Positions 6,137-12,871 of a stretch of 32,724 nt of DNA are shown in pieces. Both the position numbers and the translations under genes were made by a program. This DNA comes from an uncultured Ruminococcus sp. (GTDB lineage Bacteria; Bacillota; Clostridia; Oscillospirales; Ruminococcaceae). The stretch is taken from NCBI GenBank assembly GCA_947587925.1, contig CANPYF010000005.1:1-32724 (forward strand). The letters are read 5' to 3'. Each line of letters opens with the position of its first letter. Within the stretch, counting starts at the first letter, position 1. Under the pieces are notes generated by a model, which saw only the letters and a list, made by a program, of their open reading frames with translations, searched no databases and was not told the DNA's origin.

Positions 6137-8419
6137 ATGAAAAGCAGAATAATAAAACGCTCGGCGGCGGCTGTTTCGGCGGCGGTCATGATAAGCACTA
6201 TGGCTGTATCGCTGCCCGCAAGCGCGGAAGGTCTGAGTGACGCTGACAAGGCTTTTATGGAAGCAATGGGCGCGGGCTGGAATCTCGGCAACTCGCTGGA
6301 CGCTAACAGTTCAAGCGGTCTTAACACGGAGACCTCGTGGGGCAACCCCAAGACCACTAAGGAAATGATAGAAGCCGTGCATGACGCGGGCTTTGAAACG
6401 ATAAGAATACCCGTGTCGTGGGGCAAACACGTTTCGGGCGATGATTACACCGTTGACGGTGAATGGATGGCGAGAGTTAAGGAAGTTGTGGATTACGCAT
6501 ATGATGACGGTATGCACGTTGTAATAAATATCCACCATGATAACCTCCTTAGTCCGACCCAAACACCCTCAGCGACCAACCCGGGATATTACCCCTCGAG
6601 CGCTAAGAAAGCAGAGTCGGAAAAATTCATCACCTCCGTATGGGCGCAGATAGCTGAGGAATTCAAGGATTATGACGAAAAGCTTGTCTTTGAAACGCTC
6701 AATGAGCCGCGTCTTGCGGGTACAAACAACGAATGGTGGTTCGACGCGAACAATCCCAACGCAGACTGCGTCGACGCAGTAAAGACCATAAACGAATTCA
6801 ACCAAGCGGCGGTAGACGTTATCCGCGCAAGCGGCGGAAATAACGCGAGCAGATACATAATCTGCCCTGCATATGCGGCTTCCGAATACGGCTGCACAAC
6901 GGCTGAATTCAAAATGCCGACAGACCCGGCGGACAAGATAATACTCTCCGTTCATGGATACGTTCCGCAGGATCTCTGCCTCGGAAGTCAGACGGATATT
7001 ACCTCGGCAAAGGCTACGCAGTTCTCTGACGCTTACAAAAAACAGGTGGAGGATTTCTACAGCAGACTGAACAGCAATTTTGTAAGCAAGGGCATACCCG
7101 TATTTGTCGGCGAAACGGGAGTTTCCAACAAAAATAACAACAGCGCAAGGACCGAATGGGCTAAGGCTACTTATGAAAATGCCGAGAAATACGGCATAGT
7201 AAACGTACTTTGGGATAACAACGCCAAGAACGGCTCAAACAAGAGCGAGAACCATTGGCACTTTGACCGCAAGACGCTGAAATGGGGCGACCCCGATGTT
7301 ATCAATGCGATAATGGACGCCGTAGGCGTAACGGACAGGAGCATACCCGCGGACGACGACGTTGTAGAACAGAAAGAGCAGAAGCTTTCGGGTACGGATT
7401 CTTACAGCAAGACCTTCCGCGACGCCGATTTCACCCTTGACGTGAAGAACGAAACGAGCGGCGGCGGTGCGCTCAGCTATTCGACCGACAATTCAAAGGT
7501 AGTTACGGTGGACAAGTCGGGCAAGGTGAGCATTACGGGAGCGGGCGAAGCGACAATAACCGTTGCCGCTGCCGAAACGACCGAATACAAGACCGCGCAG
7601 TTCAAGGTAAAGGTAAAAGTATCTCCGCTGAACATCACCCCCGCCATTTCCGCTATCGCCGACCAGACCTATACCGGCAAGGCGATAGAGCCTAAGGTGA
7701 CGGTAAAATATGGAAACATCACCCTTTCACCGTCAAATTATGATGTTGAATTTTCAAACAACACCAACAAGGGTACGGCAAATGTCAAGGTAACGCTCAA
7801 AAACAACTACACAGGCTCTGCGACCGCGACCTTCAAGATAGTTGACGGCGGCTCGGTACAGCTCCCCGCTGACATAAATATCACCAAGGTATCCACGTCA
7901 AAAGACGCGGTGCGCCTTACATGGGAAAAGGCTGACAATGCCGCGGGCTACAGGATATACCGCTATAACCCCTCGACCAAGAAATTTGAAAAGGTAAAGA
8001 CGGTAAGCGCGAACACGCTCACCTGCCGCGAAAGCGGTCTTAAAGCGGGTACGGTATACAAATACCGCGTAAAGGCATACAACAAAAACGGCGGCACGAC
8101 CAACTGGGGCAACGCAACGCAGGTCTCCGCGCTGACCAAACCCGCTGATGTGAAGATACAGAAGGCTAACAAATCGACCACCTCGGTAAGACTTTTCCTC
8201 AATGATGTGGAAAGAAGCGGCTACAAGGTACAGATGTACAATGAATCCGCCAACAAGTGGGAAACTGTCAAGCTGGTAAAATCGGGTACGCAAGCCAAGA
8301 TAACGGGACTTAAAAAGAACACCACCTACAAGTTCAGAGTTCAGGCTTACAAAAAGAGCGGAACGCTCGCGTCATACGGAAGCTGGACGGGCAGTTATAA
8401 GGTGACTACCAAGAAATAA
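6137..8419 (+). CDS. Secreted GH5 endoglucanase with Ig-like and FN3 modules
   Basis: 760 residues. A signal peptide (basic start, hydrophobic 10-27, cleavage near PASA-E31) is followed by a GH5 catalytic domain (about 38-395) with GWNLGNSLDA, TSWGNPKTT, GFETIRIPVSWG and INIHHD; this pattern suits subfamily GH5_4. The acid/base is E190 in FETLNEPR and the nucleophile E326 in VFVGETG. It should hydrolyse internal beta-1,4 bonds of cellulose, or of related glucans such as xyloglucan or mannan. Downstream are a Big_2-like Ig domain (about 415-497), a YTGKAIEPKVTVKYG-type domain (about 500-570) and two FN3 domains (about 575-668 and 670-759). No dockerin or recognisable carbohydrate-binding module is present, so it appears free or surface-associated rather than cellulosomal. 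It is monocistronic with its own promoter. Confidence 0.94.
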   Translation: MKSRIIKRSAAAVSAAVMISTMAVSLPASAEGLSDADKAFMEAMGAGWNLGNSLDANSSSGLNTETSWGNPKTTKEMIEAVHDAGFETIRIPVSWGKHVSGDDYTVDGEWMARVKEVVDYAYDDGMHVVINIHHDNLLSPTQTPSATNPGYYPSSAKKAESEKFITSVWAQIAEEFKDYDEKLVFETLNEPRLAGTNNEWWFDANNPNADCVDAVKTINEFNQAAVDVIRASGGNNASRYIICPAYAASEYGCTTAEFKMPTDPADKIILSVHGYVPQDLCLGSQTDITSAKATQFSDAYKKQVEDFYSRLNSNFVSKGIPVFVGETGVSNKNNNSARTEWAKATYENAEKYGIVNVLWDNNAKNGSNKSENHWHFDRKTLKWGDPDVINAIMDAVGVTDRSIPADDDVVEQKEQKLSGTDSYSKTFRDADFTLDVKNETSGGGALSYSTDNSKVVTVDKSGKVSITGAGEATITVAAAETTEYKTAQFKVKVKVSPLNITPAISAIADQTYTGKAIEPKVTVKYGNITLSPSNYDVEFSNNTNKGTANVKVTLKNNYTGSATATFKIVDGGSVQLPADINITKVSTSKDAVRLTWEKADNAAGYRIYRYNPSTKKFEKVKTVSANTLTCRESGLKAGTVYKYRVKAYNKNGGTTNWGNATQVSALTKPADVKIQKANKSTTSVRLFLNDVERSGYKVQMYNESANKWETVKLVKSGTQAKITGLKKNTTYKFRVQAYKKSGTLASYGSWTGSYKVTTKK

Positions 8420-8465
8420 TTTTGGTTTTGCTTTCTCCGTGTTCACGTTCTAATATTATTGTTGG

Positions 8466-8499
8466 TTTCTCCCCTTGCCGCTAAAGGCAGGGGGAGAAA
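8466..8499. repeat. Family D C/G-rich hairpin
   Basis: TTTCTCCCC with GGGGGAGAAA, with inner TTGCC/GGCA pairing. It resembles the hairpins at 5973-6005 and 14745-14826. It lies between the GH5 gene and the promoter of the next gene and lacks a T-run, so it is not a clear terminator. Confidence 0.6.
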
Positions 8500-8518
8500 T
8501 GCCATATTACAGCCCCTC

Positions 8519-8547
8519 TTGCATTTTAAGCAAAAGTATGGTATAAT
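8519..8547 (+). promoter_or_regulatory. Sigma-A promoter for the 8603-9960 gene pair
   Basis: TTGCAT (8519-8524), 17-base spacer, TATAAT (8542-8547). The start site near 8554 falls in the left arm of the inverted repeat that follows. Confidence 0.75.
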
Positions 8548-8580
8548 AATACCGGTGTGCGGTTTGCGTACACCGGTATT
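8548..8580. promoter_or_regulatory. Perfect 11-bp inverted repeat at the predicted transcription start
   Basis: AATACCGGTGT (8548-8558) and ACACCGGTATT (8570-8580) are exact reverse complements around an 11-base loop and abut the -10 box. It could be an operator or a start-proximal hairpin; with TATTTTC after it, late termination of the GH5 transcript is also possible. Confidence 0.6.
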
Positions 8581-8602
8581 TTCTGATACGGAGTGATATA
8601 TT

Positions 8603-9196
8603 TTGCAGGATACACAGACAAACAGCGATAAAATAAAAGATTATTCAAATGAGGAGAAATATAACAGAAAGCACGCCTTTGGCGTCTCCCTGCTCAAATG
8701 GCTCGAATGTGAATTTTTCGGTATGTTTATTTTTCTCTCACTGTTCGGACTAAGTCCCATGTTAAAAAACGCGGGCAATGTTATTTTCGGCATTATCGGC
8801 TTGGTGTGCTATATAAGCGTGCTGGCTGATTTCGGCATGAAAGAGGGCGCGAAGGCGCACGTTAAAAACACCGTCCGCGGCGATAACGTTCCGCGCAGTC
8901 TGGGTCTTGCGCTCGGCGCGGTATCCATGCTGCCCGCACTGCTGTCATATATAGTGCTGCTGCTTTCTTATTTTAAGGTGATCGGCTCGTCCGTGCTTTT
9001 TTTCAAGCTGATGAATACGGGATTGTGGGGTATCATAAACCTTTTTTCGCCCGATATGAAAATAGCAAACCTTTCGGCGGCGCTCCTGGGCGTATACCCC
9101 GTGATACTGCTCATCTTTCCGCTGACCGTTTATATATCCTTCCGCCTGAGTTATGACAAGGTGGATATACAAACAAAGATACTTTACAAAAGCTGA
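8603..9196 (+). CDS. Predicted multi-pass membrane protein of unknown function
   Basis: 197 residues starting at TTG 8603, with a GGAG site just upstream. A hydrophilic N-terminus of about 30 residues precedes roughly five hydrophobic segments: FFGMFIFLSLFGLSP, VIFGIIGLVCYISVLADFG, LGLALGAVSMLPALLSYIVLLLSYF, FKLMNTGLWGIINLF and LLGVYPVILLIFPLTVYISF. I recognise no family and no catalytic motif. It is the first gene of a pair with the lipoprotein 14 bases downstream, so the two may act together in the envelope. recQ follows in the same direction after a family A repeat and could be co-transcribed. Confidence 0.8.
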   Translation: MQDTQTNSDKIKDYSNEEKYNRKHAFGVSLLKWLECEFFGMFIFLSLFGLSPMLKNAGNVIFGIIGLVCYISVLADFGMKEGAKAHVKNTVRGDNVPRSLGLALGAVSMLPALLSYIVLLLSYFKVIGSSVLFFKLMNTGLWGIINLFSPDMKIANLSAALLGVYPVILLIFPLTVYISFRLSYDKVDIQTKILYKS

Positions 9197-9210
9197 AAGG
9201 GGATCATGCA

Positions 9211-9960
9211 ATGAAACGCTTATGCTGTCTGCTGACCGCGGCATTGTGTGCCTGCACGCTTTTTAGCTGCTCGGCAAAGGAAGATAAGACATCTCTCGCG
9301 CTCGATGTTTCAAAAAAACTTGACGCGGGCGTATATCAGATAGACATGATAATAAAAGAGGATAACGCCGAACAAATGCCTTGTGTCATCAAGGCAAACG
9401 GCAGTGACGGGACTATCTGCATGGACGAGGGCGGCATATACACGGAAATTTATACCGTTGACCTTAAAACCTATGTGCTTTTCCCCGAGGTGGAATGTTA
9501 TCAGCTCACGGCTGACGAGGGCGCGTTCGGCAACGCGCTGTTCAAGATAACCGAGGGCGACAAGGAGGTATCCTCAAAGACCGAGGACGGCAAGATCACG
9601 GAGGAATACACCTCGCAGGGCGGCAGCTACACCTTTGTTTTTGACAGCGAGGACAAGTCGCTCGAAAGTTTTTCGTCTGACGCGGACGGAAGGCATATCG
9701 ACATAACGGTCAATTCGCTGACATTTAATGATGAAAAAATAACGCTGCCCGACATAAGCGGCTGGGCGGATATATCGGGCAGCGCGTCGGTGGACGAAGT
9801 TACGGCTATGAAATTTTCTCTTTATACCCAAGGCATAACCGCCGATATGTTAAGCGGTGCGGGCTATACGATAGAAGAATTTGTAAAGCTGCCTTATGAT
9901 GAACAGCAGTCGGTCATAGCGCAGATTTTAAGCGGCGCTTCACAAAGCAAAGCGGACTAA
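9211..9960 (+). CDS. Lipoprotein of unknown function
   Basis: 249 residues with a lipoprotein signal: KR, a hydrophobic stretch, then the lipobox TLFSC with the lipidated cysteine at position 20. The mature part alternates beta-like strands (VYQIDMIIKEDNAEQ, YTEIYTVDLKTYVLF, GSYTFVFDSEDKSLESF, GRHIDITVNSLTFN) and then an alpha-helical end. The strand pattern recalls LolA/LppX-like lipoproteins of Gram-positive bacteria, but this is a shape impression only. The ATG at 9211 follows AAAGGGG. It would be anchored on the outer face of the membrane, next to its membrane-protein neighbour. Confidence 0.82.
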   Translation: MKRLCCLLTAALCACTLFSCSAKEDKTSLALDVSKKLDAGVYQIDMIIKEDNAEQMPCVIKANGSDGTICMDEGGIYTEIYTVDLKTYVLFPEVECYQLTADEGAFGNALFKITEGDKEVSSKTEDGKITEEYTSQGGSYTFVFDSEDKSLESFSSDADGRHIDITVNSLTFNDEKITLPDISGWADISGSASVDEVTAMKFSLYTQGITADMLSGAGYTIEEFVKLPYDEQQSVIAQILSGASQSKAD

Positions 9961-9968
9961 TATTTCAC

Positions 9969-10052
9969 GTCTGAACGAAGTTCAGACCCTGAACCAAAGT
10001 TCAGACCTCTAACCTCTTACATCTTGAGAGCGAAGCGTTCTAATTTCTAAAA
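9969..10052 (+). repeat. Family A modular repeat, copy 3 (upstream of recQ)
   Basis: Hairpin GTCTGAAC-GAA-GTTCAGAC (9969-9987), a second hairpin CTGAAC-CAAA-GTTCAG (9989-10004), the spacer CCTCTAACCTCTTACATCTT, the minihairpin GCGAAGC and the tail GCGTTCTAATTTCTAAAAG. This copy lacks the CTATTAC/GTAATAG module of the others. It ends just before the recQ ribosome site and occupies nearly the whole intergenic space. Confidence 0.85.
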
Positions 10053-10070
10053 GGGAAAGCAGGAAAATTT

Positions 10071-11891
10071 TTGGACGAGCTTAATGATATTTTAAGACGA
10101 TATTTCGGGCACAGCGATTTTCGCAGCGGTCAGCGGGAGATAATCGAGCATATACTTGACGGCAGGGACGTTCTGAGCGTAATGCCGACGGGCGCGGGAA
10201 AATCCGTATGCTACCAGATACCCGCGCTGATGACCGAGGGGATAACGCTGGTCATCTCGCCGCTCATCTCGCTTATGTCCGACCAAGTCAATTCGCTGAT
10301 ACAAAACGGCATAAGCGCAGCTTATATAAACAGCACGCTGACGCCCGCGCAGTACGAAACGGCGTTGAGCCGTGCGGCTGAGGGAAAATACAAGCTGATA
10401 TATGCCGCCCCCGAACGGCTGACCGCGCCGTCATTTATCAGATTCGCACGCAGTGCGGACATAAAGCTGATAGCGGTGGACGAAGCGCACTGCGTTTCGC
10501 AGTGGGGGCAGGATTTTCGCCCGTCTTATCTGAATATCGCCGAATTTGCGAACACTCTGCCCTCGCGCCCGATAACAGCGGCGTTCACCGCAACGGCTAC
10601 GCAAGCCGTAAGGCAGGACATTATAAAAATGCTGCGGCTGAAAGACCCCTTTTGCGTTACCACGGGTTTTGACAGAAAAAATCTTTATTTTGCCGTTTTA
10701 CAGCCTGACGGCAAACTCGCCGAGGTAAAGCGGCTGACAGAGGAAGCCGGCGGCGCGGCGGGGATAATATACTGCAATACGCGCAAAAATGTGGAACTCG
10801 TCAGCGAATATCTCTGCTCGGTCGGCATACCCTGCACGCGCTATCACGCGGGACTGAGCGATACGGAGAGAAGAAAAAATCAGGAGGATTTTCTGTACGA
10901 CCGTGTAAGGGTCATTGCGGCGACAAATGCCTTCGGCATGGGGATAGACAAACCTGACGTTGCGTTCGTTATACATTTTAATATGCCCAAAGACCTTGAA
11001 AGCTACTATCAGGAAGCGGGCAGAGCGGGGCGTGACGGCTCGGAGGCGGTGTGTACACTGTTATTTTCAAGGCAGGACATACGCACCAACAAATTTCTGA
11101 TAGAAAATTCAAATGATGAACCGAGCGACCCTGCGGCTGCCGCCGCTCTGCGCCAACGGGAGTTAAAACGGCTTTCGGTAATGGTCGGCTACTGCACCAC
11201 GACAGGCTGCCTGCGGCAGTACATACTGGATTATTTCGGTGAAAGCGGCTCGCAAAGCTGTACCAAATGTTCAAACTGTGCGGCGGGCTTTTCGGAGGAA
11301 GATGTAACTGTCGAGGCGCAGAAGATACTCTCCTGCGTTTTCAGACTGCACCAACGCGGTCTGAGCATGGGTACACGGACGGTCGCGCAGATACTGCGCG
11401 GGTCGGCAGCCAAGCGGATAAAGCAGTTCAAACTTGACGAGCTTTCGACATACGGCATAATGAAGGACGCGGACATGATAAGGATACGCACGATAACTCA
11501 GGCTCTGCTTGACGGGGGGTATCTCGCGCAGGGGCAGTACGAAACGGTAGTGCTGACCGCCAAAGCCAAGGAGATACTGTTCAACGGGCAGCGTTTCACG
11601 GTGCGTTTCAAGGGCAAGGCGGACACAGCGGCAAAGCGGAGCTTTACGCCCTGCGGCGAGGACGAAGAATTATTTGCCAAACTTCGCGAACTGCGAAGTT
11701 CATTTGCACGCAAAGCGGGTGTACCCGCTTACATAATTTTCGGAGACGCGACACTGCATGATATGTGTGCCAAGCAGCCGCGCGACCGCGAGGAATTTCT
11801 CGCGGTATCGGGAGTCGGAAGGAAGAAGGCTGACAGGTACGGGGAGGAGTTTACGAAGGTCATTCGGGAGCATATTGAGGGGAAAACATAA
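10071..11891 (+). CDS. recQ: ATP-dependent DNA helicase RecQ
   Basis: 606 residues, full RecQ length. Helicase core: Walker A TGAGKS (40-45), VDEAHCVSQWGQDFRPSY (DEAH 137-140), AFTATAT (171-177), IIYCNTR and NAFGMGIDKPDV, YYQEAGRAGRDG (motif VI). The zinc site is C380, C397, C400, C403 (TGCLRQYILDYFG...SCTKCSNC), followed by an RQC winged-helix region (about 410-510) and an HRDC domain (about 530-606, with GVGRKKADRYGEEF). It unwinds 3'-to-5' in recombination and replication repair. TTG start with AGGA six bases upstream. I see no promoter in the 110-base gap, so it may be read from the 8519 promoter. Confidence 0.96.
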   Translation: MDELNDILRRYFGHSDFRSGQREIIEHILDGRDVLSVMPTGAGKSVCYQIPALMTEGITLVISPLISLMSDQVNSLIQNGISAAYINSTLTPAQYETALSRAAEGKYKLIYAAPERLTAPSFIRFARSADIKLIAVDEAHCVSQWGQDFRPSYLNIAEFANTLPSRPITAAFTATATQAVRQDIIKMLRLKDPFCVTTGFDRKNLYFAVLQPDGKLAEVKRLTEEAGGAAGIIYCNTRKNVELVSEYLCSVGIPCTRYHAGLSDTERRKNQEDFLYDRVRVIAATNAFGMGIDKPDVAFVIHFNMPKDLESYYQEAGRAGRDGSEAVCTLLFSRQDIRTNKFLIENSNDEPSDPAAAAALRQRELKRLSVMVGYCTTTGCLRQYILDYFGESGSQSCTKCSNCAAGFSEEDVTVEAQKILSCVFRLHQRGLSMGTRTVAQILRGSAAKRIKQFKLDELSTYGIMKDADMIRIRTITQALLDGGYLAQGQYETVVLTAKAKEILFNGQRFTVRFKGKADTAAKRSFTPCGEDEELFAKLRELRSSFARKAGVPAYIIFGDATLHDMCAKQPRDREEFLAVSGVGRKKADRYGEEFTKVIREHIEGKT

Positions 11892-11902
11892 GAATGAAAA
11901 GG

Positions 11903-12081
11903 TAGAATATCTGCCAAAATAAATTTCATCTATCTTGCAAGGGGTATCATTGCCCCCCTCCCACGGGATGAGGACGGAAAAATCGACTGCGTCGATATTT
12001 TCTGGGGTGGGCAAGCCCCTCCTTGAGGAGGGGTTTGGGGTAGAGTTTTAAATCGTCGCGTCAGCGACCACCTTTTTCAAC
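11903..12081 (+). repeat. Compound intergenic repeat: family B copy 2 plus family C copy 2
   Basis: A diverged B core (ATCTTGCAAGGGGTATCATT then GCCCCC) at 11903-11960 is followed at 12012-12081 by the C module: CAAGCCCCTCC-TTGA-GGAGGGG, TTTGGGG, AGAGTTTTAAATC, then GTCGC-GTCA-GCGAC and CCTTTTTCAAC. It fills the gap between convergent recQ and the YkgJ-type gene, and its end supplies the last codons of the latter (VEKGGR and stop). With the T-run it may end recQ transcription. Confidence 0.75.
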
Positions 12082-12546
12082 CAGTAAAATTATATACCCC
12101 TCAATGTACGGCTTCACCATCTCCGGCGTTTTGTCCGCCTGCTCGAAAATGACGGGGGCAAGCTCACGCGCGGCGGCGGCTATGTCTTTTATCGGACGTG
12201 AAAATATCGTCGGGCAGACCGGCGACAGCACTATGACGCGCCGACCCTCAAACCGCATTATCCGAAGCGGCCATATCTTGCAGTCAAACGGCTTGTTGCT
12301 GCCCAAAAGACAGCCCTTTTCATGGTCGAGCATGGGGCAGAAATACAGGTCGCGGTCGGGCTCGCGCTCCATTCTGAACAGCCGCGCTCCGCTTATGTCA
12401 GAAAATCTCACCCGCGGGTCTATTTGCAGCGAACGCTGCATTATTTCGTCCGTGACAACGGGCGTTTCCCATATGTCGTAGCTGTCAAATGAACAGCATA
12501 TGCGGCAGTTTGCACATTCTGCTTTTGATAATATTTTGGATAACAT
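12061..12546 (-). CDS. YkgJ-type cysteine-cluster (Fe-S or zinc) protein
   Basis: 161 residues from the ATG at 12546. The track start (12555) lies only one base from its AAAGGA site, so the second ATG, ten bases away, is more likely. The N-terminal motif CANCRICC and later cysteines (YFCPML, KGCLLG, FDCKIWPLR, SPVCPT) match the pattern of the YkgJ/CxxCxxCC family, a proposed Fe-S or zinc-binding fold of unknown biochemical role. The C-terminal residues VEKGGR are encoded in a family C repeat, so the natural end may have been altered by the element. Single gene, convergent with recQ. Confidence 0.8.
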   Translation of the reverse strand: MLSKILSKAECANCRICCSFDSYDIWETPVVTDEIMQRSLQIDPRVRFSDISGARLFRMEREPDRDLYFCPMLDHEKGCLLGSNKPFDCKIWPLRIMRFEGRRVIVLSPVCPTIFSRPIKDIAAAARELAPVIFEQADKTPEMVKPYIEGYIILLVEKGGR

Positions 12547-12587
12547 TTTTATCATGTCCTTTCGGCAGTATTTTTAAGTCTGTAAAT

Positions 12588-12616
12588 ATTATATCATATT
12601 TCAATTAAAATTCCAA
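12588..12616 (-). promoter_or_regulatory. Sigma-A-type promoter for the YkgJ-type gene
   Basis: On the minus strand, TTGGAA (12616-12611), 17-base spacer, TATAAT (12593-12588), about 40 bases before the start codon. Confidence 0.7.
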
Positions 12617-12692
12617 GTGTTTTGTTATTTTCTAAAAGTACTCTTTTTTCTTCTCTCCCTGCCACAGACCATTCGCGCCGTAGGCGCCACCC

Positions 12693-12778
12693 GTCTGAGC
12701 CGTAGGCTCAGACCTCTAACCTCTTACATCTTAAAAGCCGGTGCTATTACTTGTAATAGTGCCGGCGTTCTAACTTCC
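12693..12778 (+). repeat. Family A modular repeat, copy 4 (upstream of asnB)
   Basis: Hairpin GTCTGAGCC-GTA-GGCTCAGAC (12693-12713), CTCTAACCTCTTACATCTTA, long hairpin GCCGGTGCTATTAC-TT-GTAATAGTGCCGGC (12737-12766, with two G-T pairs that only hold in RNA), tail GTTCTAACTTCC. A smaller GCGCC-GTA-GGCGC palindrome precedes it at 12675-12687. The track ORF 12617-12814 translates this repeat (AITCNSAGVLTS) and is rejected. Confidence 0.85.
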
Positions 12779-12820
12779 GGAAATCAAGAATTGATTTCCA
12801 AAATCAAGAATTGATTTCCG
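12779..12820. repeat. Two tandem GAA-loop hairpins upstream of asnB
   Basis: The 20-base unit AAATCAAGAATTGATTTCC plus one base occurs twice in tandem (12781-12800, 12801-12820). Each unit folds as (GG)AAATCAA-GAA-TTGATTT(CC). They separate family A copy 4 from the asnB start. I found no clear promoter for asnB in this gap. Confidence 0.75.
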
Positions 12821-12871
12821 ATGAACACCGCCGCGGCGTTTGTCATATATTGTTAGCGAGGTGATCATTTT

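Noticed and set aside
6137-8419. GH5 enzyme as a cellulosomal component
   Set aside because: No dockerin duplication (Ca-binding DxDxD-type repeats) is visible; the C-terminus is FN3.
12617-12814. 65-aa ORF upstream of asnB (and the similar 2643-2921 ORF)
   Set aside because: Both read through family A repeats and share the peptide AITCNSA because of the repeat; no independent ribosome site or protein-like conservation.
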